From an uncultured Prevotellaceae bacterium (GTDB lineage Bacteria; Bacteroidota; Bacteroidia; Bacteroidales; Bacteroidaceae): a DNA stretch of 64,000 bases. The notes below the pieces were generated by a model. It was not told the DNA's origin, made no database searches, and saw only the letters and a program-made list of their open reading frames with translations. The translations under genes and the position numbers were made by a program. Below are positions 9,785 through 16,764 of this stretch, piece by piece; position 1 is the first letter of the stretch; every line of letters starts with the position of its first letter. The DNA is taken from contig ONCH01000006.1 in assembly GCA_900316265.1 (NCBI GenBank), positions 44,342-108,341 on the forward strand, written 5' to 3'.

Positions 9785-10507
9785 ATGGGAATGGAAGAGG
9801 CAATATTCCGGAGGAGTGAGTTGCTATTAGGCAACGAGGCGATGGAGCGTATCGCGCAGAAACGGGTCATCGTATTTGGCGTGGGCGGCGTAGGCTCGTG
9901 GTGCGCTGAGAGCCTGGTGCGCAGTGGCATCCGGCAGTTGACAATAGTTGACTTCGACAGCGTGGATGTCACGAACGTCAATCGCCAACTGATGGCCACG
10001 ACGAAGACGGTGGGGCAGGTGAAGGTGGAGGCACTGAAGGAGCGTCTGCTGACCATCAATCCTTCAGCAGAGATCACGGCCTTGCAGAAGACTTTCACGG
10101 AGGAGACGGCTGGAGAGTTCCATTTGGAGGACTACGACTACATCATTGATGCCATCGATTCGCTGAAAGACAAGGCGGCACTGATTCTGTTGGCCACATC
10201 CCTCCCCTCAGCAGGGGAAGACAGAAGCGCCCCCAAGTTCTATTCATCAATGGGTGCTGCCCTGAAGCTGGACCCTACACGCATCCAGATTACGGAGTTC
10301 TGGAAAGTGAAGGGCGACCCCTTGGCACGTGCCCTTCGTAACAGGTTCAAGAAAGAGAAGCTGTTTCCCAAGCGCAAGTTCCAATGCGTCTATAGCGACG
10401 AACTGGTACAAGCAAAAGACGAGGGAAAAGGTTCCCTCGTCCATATCACTGCCATCTTTGGTTTCATGCTGGCAGGATTAGTCATTCAAGACGTCACAAA
10501 GCTATAG
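9785..10507 (+). CDS. tcdA: tRNA threonylcarbamoyladenosine dehydratase TcdA
   Basis: 240 aa E1/ThiF-like enzyme. It uses ATP to adenylate the t6A37 carboxylate in tRNA and cyclise it to ct6A, a cytosolic tRNA modification. Visible are the nucleotide-binding loop GVGGVGSW (32-39), the VDFDSVDVTNVNRQ segment that positions adenylate, and SSMGAALKLDPTRIQ. Compared with family members it carries an extra stretch SLPSAGEDRSAP (about 140-151) before the conserved YSSMGA strand, encoded by a small palindromic insert. The start could be Met1 or Met3. It runs tail to tail with murF with 1 nt between the stops. Confidence 0.9.
   Translation: MGMEEAIFRRSELLLGNEAMERIAQKRVIVFGVGGVGSWCAESLVRSGIRQLTIVDFDSVDVTNVNRQLMATTKTVGQVKVEALKERLLTINPSAEITALQKTFTEETAGEFHLEDYDYIIDAIDSLKDKAALILLATSLPSAGEDRSAPKFYSSMGAALKLDPTRIQITEFWKVKGDPLARALRNRFKKEKLFPKRKFQCVYSDELVQAKDEGKGSLVHITAIFGFMLAGLVIQDVTKL
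10201..10237. repeat. Palindromic insert within tcdA
   Basis: The segment contains TCCCCT, CAGC loop, AGGGGA, a perfect 6-bp hairpin, and encodes extra residues that the TcdA family does not need (SLPSAGEDRSAP). It keeps the reading frame, as do protein-coding palindromic elements in some other bacteria. Mobility is inferred only from the insert's position and symmetry. Confidence 0.4.
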
Positions 10508-10508
10508 G

Positions 10509-11897
10509 TTATAACAGGGCGGGGAGCTCGTAAAGGTGGGTGCTGTTTGAACCCTTGATGAGGATATAGCGGCCCTGTGGCAACTCTTGTGCGATGGCAG
10601 ATTTCACCTCTTCGACATTCGCAAAGGTGCGGAAGGGCGATTGACCATTGACCATTGACCATTGACCATTGACCGCTTTCTGGAACTCTGCACCGACGAG
10701 CCATACCTCATCGAAACCTGCCTGCTGCAGCTGGGCAACGACCTTCTGATGCTCCTCTTGCGAGACGTCGCCAAGCTCGCCCATCATACCCAGAATAGCC
10801 ATCTTGGGCGACACCTCCATGAGTTGGAAATTGTCGATAGCCGCCTTCATCGAGGTGGGGTTGGCATTATAGGCATCGACAATGAGGTGGTTCTTCTCCG
10901 TCTCCGTCAGCTGTGAGCGATTGTTGGTGGGCACGTAGTTGGCGAGTGCATGATTAATCTGCTCGAAGGGGATGTTGTTAACATAGCCGACAGTGATGGC
11001 AGCCAGCATGTTGTCGAGGTTATAGGCACCAATAAGGTGGGTCTGTACCTCCATCCACTCGCTGGTGTAGCCCGCATCGTGGTCTTGCTCGCGCCAGCGG
11101 AACTTCAGGAACGGTGCACACGAGACGACCTCGCCACGAATCAGGATGTCCTCGTTGTCACTCTGGCCGTAGTAGTAGATGTCGGGCTGGTGATCATTGA
11201 CCATTGAACATTGACCATTAATCATCTGCATCAAGTATTCATTGTCGCGATTGACGAAGATGGGACAGTCGTGAGCGATGAGGAAGTCATAGAGTTCACC
11301 CTTGGTCTTGCAGACACCCTCGAAGGAGCCGAAACCCTGCAGGTGGGCACGTCCCACGTTGGTGATGAGTCCGCAGGTGGGTTCGGCCGTTTCTACCAGT
11401 GTCTTGATGTCGCCAGGATGCGAGGCACCCATCTCTACAACAGCTATCTCTGTCTGGTCGTCCAGTCGGAAGAGCGTCTTGGGCACACCCACGTCGTTGT
11501 TGAAGTTACCCTCCGTTGCCATCACGCTATAGCACTCTGCCAAGACGGCACGAACCAGTTCCTTCGTGGTAGTCTTGCCATTAGTGCCCGTGATGCCCAC
11601 CATCGGCATCTCAAACTGGCGACGATGCTCACGCGCCAGGTCCTTGAAGGTCTGGAGGCAGTCGCTAACCTTTATGAGGTGAGAGGTGAGAGGTGAGGGC
11701 TGAGCGGACAGTTCCTCTATCTCTTCATCGACGATGGCGTAGGCACAGCCTTTCTCCAGTGCCTGGAGAGCGAACTTGTTGCCATTGAACGACTCACCCT
11801 TCAAGGCGAGGAAGATGCTACCCTCAGGACAGTTACGCGAGTCTGTCGTGATACACGGATGCTGCTGATACAGCTTATAGAGCTCTTTGATATCCAT
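10509..11897 (-). CDS. murF: UDP-N-acetylmuramoyl-tripeptide--D-alanyl-D-alanine ligase MurF
   Basis: 462 aa Mur ligase that adds D-Ala-D-Ala to the UDP-MurNAc-tripeptide in the cytoplasm, the last soluble step of peptidoglycan precursor synthesis. The substrate domain has TTDSRNCPEGSIFLALKG; the ATP site GTNGKTT is at 104-110; EMGASHPGDI and AYNANPTSMKAA are further family motifs; the C-terminal domain ends KGSNSTHLYELPALL. Three low-complexity stretches (about residues 65-74, 224-235 and 408-420) are encoded by 7-bp tandem repeats and have no counterpart in typical MurF. A -7 element TATCTTTG (11936-11929) lies 32 bp upstream. Confidence 0.93.
   Translation of the reverse strand: MDIKELYKLYQQHPCITTDSRNCPEGSIFLALKGESFNGNKFALQALEKGCAYAIVDEEIEELSAQPSPLTSHLIKVSDCLQTFKDLAREHRRQFEMPMVGITGTNGKTTTKELVRAVLAECYSVMATEGNFNNDVGVPKTLFRLDDQTEIAVVEMGASHPGDIKTLVETAEPTCGLITNVGRAHLQGFGSFEGVCKTKGELYDFLIAHDCPIFVNRDNEYLMQMINGQCSMVNDHQPDIYYYGQSDNEDILIRGEVVSCAPFLKFRWREQDHDAGYTSEWMEVQTHLIGAYNLDNMLAAITVGYVNNIPFEQINHALANYVPTNNRSQLTETEKNHLIVDAYNANPTSMKAAIDNFQLMEVSPKMAILGMMGELGDVSQEEHQKVVAQLQQAGFDEVWLVGAEFQKAVNGQWSMVNGQSPFRTFANVEEVKSAIAQELPQGRYILIKGSNSTHLYELPALL
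10640..10674 (-). repeat. Tandem 7-bp repeat (5 x ATTGACC) inside murF
   Basis: Five perfect copies on the plus strand. On the murF coding strand the unit reads GGTCAAT, whose three frames all give the same cyclic heptapeptide G-Q-W-S-M-V-N and never a stop. The opposite strand contains TGA in every frame. Confidence 0.9.
11194..11227 (-). repeat. Degenerate 7-bp repeat (ATTGACC family) inside murF
   Basis: Four to five diverged copies of the same unit as the tract at 10640, encoding MINGQCSMVNDHQ in MurF. The divergence suggests an older tract than the perfect one 500 bp away. Confidence 0.7.
11676..11703 (-). repeat. Tandem 7-bp repeat (GAGGTGA) inside murF
   Basis: Three perfect and one diverged unit. 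The coding strand reads CTCACCT units, translated as SPLTSHL. Same family as the tracts in folP (15431, 15854) and the OM-protein gene at 60.7 kb. Confidence 0.85.
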
Positions 11898-11928
11898 TCC
11901 CTTAATGATTATTTGTTCTTATGGGGCG

Positions 11929-11936
11929 CAAAGATA
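11929..11936 (-). promoter_or_regulatory. murF promoter -7 element
   Basis: TATCTTTG on the minus strand in the 81-bp gap between the secreted-protein gene and murF, so murF probably has its own start even though it follows the sigma-factor operon. Confidence 0.6.
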
Positions 11937-11978
11937 CTATTTTCTTCTGAAACTACCAAATGTTTTTGGAAGTTAACC

Positions 11979-13712
11979 TTAGTCGCCCACCCTTTCTACG
12001 ATGAAGTCGCAGGCTGAGAACCAGTTGCTGGGCTTGCCGTATTGCTGGACGATGTCGCTATCGAGGGTAACACCATAGGTGAGTTTGCCGTTGGTGTTGT
12101 TATGGGGCACGGTGATGTCGTCGAGGTAGATGCGGTTCCAACCGTATCCCACTCCACCATGTGCTGTGGCCTTATTGACATCGAGAGCCAGGACACCCTC
12201 GTTGGAGTTGGCACCCTTCGAGAAGCGGTTGAGGGCTGAGAACCACACATTACCACCAGTATTGCCATCTGCAGGAATCTCCTTCTGAATGGTTTTGCCA
12301 CCCACCTGTGCAAAAACCACGATGCCTGAGTGACCGCTGTTGGTTTGCTTGGCACGCACCACAGCCGACACACGATAGCGACCTGGGCGCAGGTTTTCAA
12401 GTGTGCTCTCGATACGGATGCCGTCGCTGTAGTTCTCGCTCCGCACATGGAGATAACCCGTTTGCTGGTCAGCGGTATAATGTTCGCCACGACCAGTGAA
12501 CATATCCTCGCCGTTGTATGCCACGGGCTGGTGGGTAAGCTTCCAGTGGTTGCGGTTCAGGTAGTCCTGATCGTTGTCGGTCAGGCTGTCAATCTCAACC
12601 GTCTTGTTACGCAGCACTTCTATTGTGCGCTGAGCATCCTGAACTTGCATCTTCAGGTCATCGGGCATGTATTTGGCAATGTCGTTGGACATATTCATCA
12701 GCTCTTCAGCCTGACGATGGGAGAGCATGTAGGGGTAGCTGCCTATCTCTTTGTTGAGCGTGTAGCAGATGGCTTTCTGCTCGGTAGCCGTGGCAGTGCC
12801 GCCAATACTCGTCATGAGCCAGAACTTAGCCTTCAGGGCCTCATAGCTGGTCTTGAGGTTGAGCGTCTTGGGTGAGTCGCAGAGCTTCTGTGCCATCGTG
12901 ATGAAATTATACTGGTAGAGCTCGGCCAGCGTATCAGTGTTGAGGGCCTTGGCACGTTCGGGTTCTTTTTTACGTATTTCAAACAGCCGGTTCTGCGCCA
13001 CGCTGAGCGCCGTATTCGTGCGGTCGAGGTATTCGTCGGGATCGTAGGACTTCACCTGCGGAGCCTTCAGCTTCGGACAGTGGAACTCATACATGATGCC
13101 TCTGGTCATATAGTATTTGTGCTTATTATCGAGGGCATCGTCCTCCTCATAGCTTGCCCATGAGAGCAGATAGGTGGAACGGAAACCGTCGTCATCCTTG
13201 AAACCAATGATGCGAACGTTCAAGGTTGGATGAAGTTCGAGTGGGAAGGTCTCGCCACTCTCGCCGTAGGCGATGCTGACGCCTGGGAAGACGGCCTGCT
13301 CATCGCCCGCCACATAGCTATAATAGCTGGAGGCGTAGGGCGCCTGCTTGTCGTAGGTGTCGAGAATCTGGCGCAAGGGCAGATTGGGGTCGTCGGGCAC
13401 GTTGTGGAACTCAAAGCTCCAGCCGTCGAGGTAGTTGGGGCCAATGTCTGCCCTGTTCTTCCCAAGTTGCACCACGTGAATCTTGTTCTTGGGCACCAGA
13501 CCACCGCCATCGAGGGCCGTGTAGATGATGCTGAGACTATCCTTACTGCCAGGTACCCACGTGGACGAGATATATTTGGGTTGCCTGCGGTCGAGTGTTT
13601 CTCTGAAGGCCGTATGCATGGCCTGTGCGTGCTTGTTCTCCTGAGCGTGGAGAGTGGTTATGCTGATGGGCATCAGCAGGAGTGCTATGGTAATAATCAG
13701 TTGTTTCATCAT
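11979..13712 (-). CDS. Secreted protein of unknown function, third gene of an ECF sigma operon
   Basis: 577 aa with a signal peptide to about HAQ (23). The middle part is rich in helices (LSVAQNRLFEIRKKEPERAK, LMNMSNDIAKYMPDDL). The C-terminal 200 residues (DMFTGRGEHYTADQQTGYLHVRSENYSDG through GRYRVSAVVRAKQTNSGHSG, then GWNRIYLDDITV) have the strand pattern of a jelly-roll, carbohydrate-binding-like fold. I do not recognise a named family and assign no activity. The gene lies 3 nt after the anti-sigma gene, so it is probably co-expressed with, and may be the output or sensor of, that regulatory pair. Confidence 0.7.
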   Translation of the reverse strand: MMKQLIITIALLLMPISITTLHAQENKHAQAMHTAFRETLDRRQPKYISSTWVPGSKDSLSIIYTALDGGGLVPKNKIHVVQLGKNRADIGPNYLDGWSFEFHNVPDDPNLPLRQILDTYDKQAPYASSYYSYVAGDEQAVFPGVSIAYGESGETFPLELHPTLNVRIIGFKDDDGFRSTYLLSWASYEEDDALDNKHKYYMTRGIMYEFHCPKLKAPQVKSYDPDEYLDRTNTALSVAQNRLFEIRKKEPERAKALNTDTLAELYQYNFITMAQKLCDSPKTLNLKTSYEALKAKFWLMTSIGGTATATEQKAICYTLNKEIGSYPYMLSHRQAEELMNMSNDIAKYMPDDLKMQVQDAQRTIEVLRNKTVEIDSLTDNDQDYLNRNHWKLTHQPVAYNGEDMFTGRGEHYTADQQTGYLHVRSENYSDGIRIESTLENLRPGRYRVSAVVRAKQTNSGHSGIVVFAQVGGKTIQKEIPADGNTGGNVWFSALNRFSKGANSNEGVLALDVNKATAHGGVGYGWNRIYLDDITVPHNNTNGKLTYGVTLDSDIVQQYGKPSNWFSACDFIVERVGD

Positions 13713-13715
13713 TTC

Positions 13716-14450
13716 TTAAAAGTTAATGTAATTAGCGGTACTATCGTTTTGTATCTTGTTCATCGCCTGTTCGGCTTGTTTGCCAACAATGCGATATACC
13801 ATCTGCTGTAGACGGGCATCAGCGGCGATGAGTCTTTCCACCTGTGCCGAACTGACACTATCGTCCAGTTTTTCCATTTCGGTCTCAAGGCGGGCAATGC
13901 AGTCGGCGAGGTTCTCAGCAGTTGGAGCGGAGACGGCTGTTGGGTTGTTGATCCGCTTGCCTGTCTGGGGCTTAGCGGGAATGGTCTGAGCCACAACGGC
14001 TTCCACCGTTTTCTCTGTAGGTGTGATGGTCTCGTGCTTAGGCTGGATGCTATCCTTGAGGACTTCGGTTTTCTCTGCCACCAGCGAAGGCTGTTCGGCA
14101 GTGCTTCTTCCAAGATGGAACACCAAGAGCAATACGATGCTTGCAGCGATGCCAACCATGAGCCACCTGAGGGCGACTATCTTGGGCTTCTCCCTGACAG
14201 TCTTGGGAAGCATCTGAATCTTCGCGCTGTCATCCTTGATGGGTTGTTCTGACGTTCCGCCTTCTATCTCAATGTCCACCTGTCCGTTGTCGAACAGCGT
14301 GAACATCTCCTTATATTCGGCCCACTCCTCGTCCACTTCATGGGTGCGGAAGTACTGTGCCAGCACTTCTTCCTCGGCAACGCTGGTTTCGCCAGCCATG
14401 AACCTGCTGAGCAATTGGGCTATCTCTTGTTTATCGTATTGTTGTTTCAT
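13716..14450 (-). CDS. Putative membrane anti-sigma factor
   Basis: 244 aa. A short cytosolic helical domain (MKQQYDKQEIAQLLSRFMAGETSVAEEEVLAQYF), one transmembrane helix (about 93-112, LRWLMVGIAASIVLLLVF) and a periplasmic tail with Pro/Thr-rich and helical parts. This layout matches anti-sigma factors that hold an ECF sigma factor at the inner membrane. It lacks the HxxxCxxC zinc motif of ZAS domains. It overlaps the sigma gene by 4 nt, the usual arrangement. Confidence 0.7.
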   Translation of the reverse strand: MKQQYDKQEIAQLLSRFMAGETSVAEEEVLAQYFRTHEVDEEWAEYKEMFTLFDNGQVDIEIEGGTSEQPIKDDSAKIQMLPKTVREKPKIVALRWLMVGIAASIVLLLVFHLGRSTAEQPSLVAEKTEVLKDSIQPKHETITPTEKTVEAVVAQTIPAKPQTGKRINNPTAVSAPTAENLADCIARLETEMEKLDDSVSSAQVERLIAADARLQQMVYRIVGKQAEQAMNKIQNDSTANYINF

Positions 14451-14944
14451 TGTTGGTTCCTCCTTTTTAGTTTGTTGAGTAATTCGTTGCGGGCTCGTGA
14501 GAGTAGTGTGGAAACTGACGTTTGTCGTATGCCTAAGATGTCGGCAATCTCGCTTAATTCGCGGTGTTCCAACTGGCGCATCCTCAGCACCATTCCTGCC
14601 GTGGAAGGCAGACTGTCTATCTGTTCGCCTATCCAGTGCTCCAGTTCCGTATATTCCAGACGGTCGTGCAGCGAGTCTTCATCTATCAATGGCATCGTGA
14701 TAGCAATATCGGCATGCTGATGCGTCGTGCGCCACCTGTCGATACACACCCGTTTGGTGGTAATCACAGCCGAAGCCTTCAGGTGAGCCACATCGTTGAG
14801 TTGCTCATGCAGGCTCCACAGCTTCAGCATCACGTCTTGCGCAATGTCCTCCGCATCGTCCTGGGCATAGCCGAACTGTCCAGCTATCGACACAGCTTTT
14901 GCACGCGTCTCACCTGCCACATATGTAAACTCTTTTTGTGTCAT
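14447..14944 (-). CDS. ECF-type RNA polymerase sigma factor
   Basis: 165 aa from ATG 14944 (MTQKEF). An upstream ATG at 14983 is in frame but falls in the probable promoter. Region 2 is YAQDDAEDIAQDVMLKLWS, region 4 is RELSEIADILGIRQTSVSTLLSRARNELLNKL with the recognition helix. It directs RNA polymerase to a small regulon. A sequence just upstream, ATTTGTTCG followed by TATATATG, resembles autoregulated ECF promoters of this phylum rather than the housekeeping TAnnTTTG type. Co-transcribed with its putative anti-sigma factor and a secreted protein. Confidence 0.85.
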   Translation of the reverse strand: MTQKEFTYVAGETRAKAVSIAGQFGYAQDDAEDIAQDVMLKLWSLHEQLNDVAHLKASAVITTKRVCIDRWRTTHQHADIAITMPLIDEDSLHDRLEYTELEHWIGEQIDSLPSTAGMVLRMRQLEHRELSEIADILGIRQTSVSTLLSRARNELLNKLKRRNQQ

Positions 14945-15018
14945 TACACATATATAACGAACAAATCCTGAAAAATTAAACAAGAAATCATATTTTTTTT
15001 ATAAAAAGATAAAAATCT

Positions 15019-15049
15019 TTTGTTCTGCGCTCAACTTTTCGTAACTTTG
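15019..15049 (+). promoter_or_regulatory. folP-cdaA promoter
   Basis: TTTG (15019-15022), 19-bp spacer, TAACTTTG (15042-15049): a full match to the Bacteroidota housekeeping promoter. The ATG of folP is only 8 bp beyond, so the leader is a few nucleotides at most. Confidence 0.8.
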
Positions 15050-15057
15050 CGGCTAAT

Positions 15058-15885
15058 ATGGAATATACACTGAATTGCAACGGCAAGCTGTTAGCGTTGA
15101 GCACGCCACAGGTGATGGGCATACTGAATGCCACGCCCGACTCGTTTTATGCGGGGAGCAGGTCGCAGACGGAACAGGAGATTGCCGAGCGTACGCACCA
15201 GATACTGGACGAGGGTGCCACCATCATTGATGTGGGCGCCTGCTCTACACGTCCTGACAGCGAACCCGCTACGGAAGAAGAAGAGATGGCGCGTTTGCGA
15301 ATGGCACTCGCCATCGTGCGTCGTGAGGCCCCCGATGCAATTATCAGCGTGGACACCTACCGCCCTGATATCGCCCGCATGGTGGTGGAAGAGTTTGGTG
15401 CAGACATCATCAACGACGTGGGTGGGCCTGTCACCTCTCACCTCTCACCTCTCACCTCTGGCATGTTTCGCATGGTCAGCCGTCTGGGTGTACCATATAT
15501 CTATATGTCACGGAAGGCAACGATGAAAGATATCTTGCTGGACTGTGCAGAGGTGGTGGACACCTTGCGCTCGATGGGACAGAAGGATATTGTGGTGGAC
15601 CCTGGCTTCGGCTTTGGCAAGACGGTGGACGACAATTACCAGGTGATGAACGAGCTGGAGCGTATGCAGATGCTGCACCTGCCCATACTGGTGGGCATCT
15701 CCAGAAAATCAATGATATACAAATTCTTAGGATCATCTCCTGAGGAGTCTCTGAACGGAACGACGGCACTCAACACCATCTCCCTGATGAAAGGTGCTGA
15801 TATTCTGCGTGTTCACGACGTGAAGGAAGCCGTAGAATGCATGAGGCTATTCTCTCACCTCTCACCTCTCACCCCTAACCCCTAA
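15058..15885 (+). CDS. folP: Dihydropteroate synthase
   Basis: 275 aa TIM-barrel enzyme joining p-aminobenzoate to dihydropterin pyrophosphate in folate synthesis. Motifs: GILNATPDSF (21-30), IIDVGACSTRPDS, ISVDTYRPD, INDVGGP, VVDPGFGFGKTVDDN and LVGISRKSMIY. After INDVGG, where related enzymes have a short loop, the sequence reads PVTSHLSPLTSGMF, encoded by a 7-bp repeat. The last ten codons (FSHLSPLTPNP) come from a second tract of the same repeat that also supplies the stop codon. cdaA follows after 4 nt, so the two form an operon. Confidence 0.93.
   Translation: MEYTLNCNGKLLALSTPQVMGILNATPDSFYAGSRSQTEQEIAERTHQILDEGATIIDVGACSTRPDSEPATEEEEMARLRMALAIVRREAPDAIISVDTYRPDIARMVVEEFGADIINDVGGPVTSHLSPLTSGMFRMVSRLGVPYIYMSRKATMKDILLDCAEVVDTLRSMGQKDIVVDPGFGFGKTVDDNYQVMNELERMQMLHLPILVGISRKSMIYKFLGSSPEESLNGTTALNTISLMKGADILRVHDVKEAVECMRLFSHLSPLTPNP
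15431..15458 (+). repeat. Tandem 7-bp repeat (4 x TCACCTC) inside folP
   Basis: Four perfect units encoding TSHLSPLTS in a surface loop of dihydropteroate synthase. The sense strand is stop-free in all frames, while the antisense strand carries TGA. Confidence 0.9.
15854..15881 (+). repeat. 7-bp repeat forming the 3' end of folP
   Basis: Units CTCACCT, CTCACCT, CTCACCC, CTAACCC. Degeneration of the final unit provides the TAA stop at 15883-15885, so the repeat has replaced or extended the native C terminus. Confidence 0.8.
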
Positions 15886-15889
15886 TATT

Positions 15890-16663
15890 ATGTTTTTTGA
15901 ATTTGGAATAAAGGATATTATCGACATCGTGCTCGTCGCTCTGACGCTGTTCTATGTCTATCGCCTAATGAAGGAGTCGCGTTCGCTGAACGTCTTCATG
16001 GGTATCCTGATGTTTGTCGTTTTCTGGCTTATCGTCTCACAGGTGCTGGAGATGAAACTGCTTGGCAGCATCCTCGACAAGCTAGTGTCAGTGGGTGTCA
16101 TCGGACTCATCGTCCTGTTCCAAGAAGACATCCGCAAGTTCCTCTATAATATAGGCGGTCACCAACGCATGCGAGCCTTGCGCCGCCTGTTCTCAAGTAG
16201 CGACAAGCAGAGCTCAGAACAGCTGAAACAAATCATCATGCCCATCGTGATGGCGTGTATGTCGATGAGTAAAAAGAAGGTGGGAGCACTCATCGTTATC
16301 CAGCGCGCTACCCCACTCGACGATATTGTGGCCACTGGTGAACTCATCGACGCCAGAATCAGTCAGCAGTTGATAGAGAACATCTTCTTCAAGAACTCGC
16401 CACTCCATGATGGAGCCGTAATAGTAACCCATCAGCGTATCCGTGCGGCTGGTTGTATTCTGCCTGTCAGTCACAGTCTCGATATTCCCAAGGAGTTAGG
16501 ACTGCGTCATCGTGCAGCTCTGGGCATTACCCACGAAAGCGACTGCATAGCCATCGTGGTGAGCGAGGAAACGGGAGGCATCAGCGTGGCTATCCGTAGT
16601 GATTTCCAGTTGCGCCTCTCGGCAGAGAAGCTGGAGAGTATCCTGACACAAGAGTTGGCGTAA
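15890..16663 (+). CDS. cdaA: Diadenylate cyclase CdaA
   Basis: 257 aa membrane enzyme making c-di-AMP from two ATP. Three N-terminal membrane helices (about 10-75, including VFMGILMFVVFWLIVSQVL) precede the DisA_N/DAC domain with the catalytic DGA in SPLHDGAVIV and RHRAALGITHESDCIAIVVSEETG. Length and layout match CdaA proteins. In many Bacteroidota cdaA directly follows folP, as here. c-di-AMP governs turgor, cell wall and potassium homeostasis in other bacteria; no regulator or phosphodiesterase is visible nearby. Confidence 0.92.
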   Translation: MFFEFGIKDIIDIVLVALTLFYVYRLMKESRSLNVFMGILMFVVFWLIVSQVLEMKLLGSILDKLVSVGVIGLIVLFQEDIRKFLYNIGGHQRMRALRRLFSSSDKQSSEQLKQIIMPIVMACMSMSKKKVGALIVIQRATPLDDIVATGELIDARISQQLIENIFFKNSPLHDGAVIVTHQRIRAAGCILPVSHSLDIPKELGLRHRAALGITHESDCIAIVVSEETGGISVAIRSDFQLRLSAEKLESILTQELA

Positions 16664-16682
16664 ACGTAAACGCAAAATAATT

Positions 16683-16710
16683 CATCATGCATAATGCATA
16701 ATTCATAATT
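16683..16710. repeat. 7-bp repeat (CATAATT family) in pta promoter region
   Basis: Four units: CATCATG, CATAATG, CATAATT, CATAATT. They end 6 bp before the -7 element TACCTTTG and occupy the place where the -33 TTTG would be. Confidence 0.8.
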
Positions 16711-16716
16711 ATTTTG

Positions 16717-16724
16717 TACCTTTG
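16717..16724 (+). promoter_or_regulatory. pta-ackA promoter -7 element
   Basis: TACCTTTG, 40 bp before the pta start. No TTTG lies 19-21 bp upstream; repeat DNA sits there instead. Confidence 0.65.
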
Positions 16725-16764
16725 CAGACAAGTAAAACATTTTTCAATAAAATACGAACAAACT

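Noticed and set aside
10640-10674. Heptamer repeats as a mini CRISPR or site-specific recombination array
   Set aside because: There are no spacers and the units are contiguous and only 7 bp long.
16714-16764. Extended N terminus of Pta
   Set aside because: The extra codons overlap the TACCTTTG promoter element; the family start is ATG 16765.
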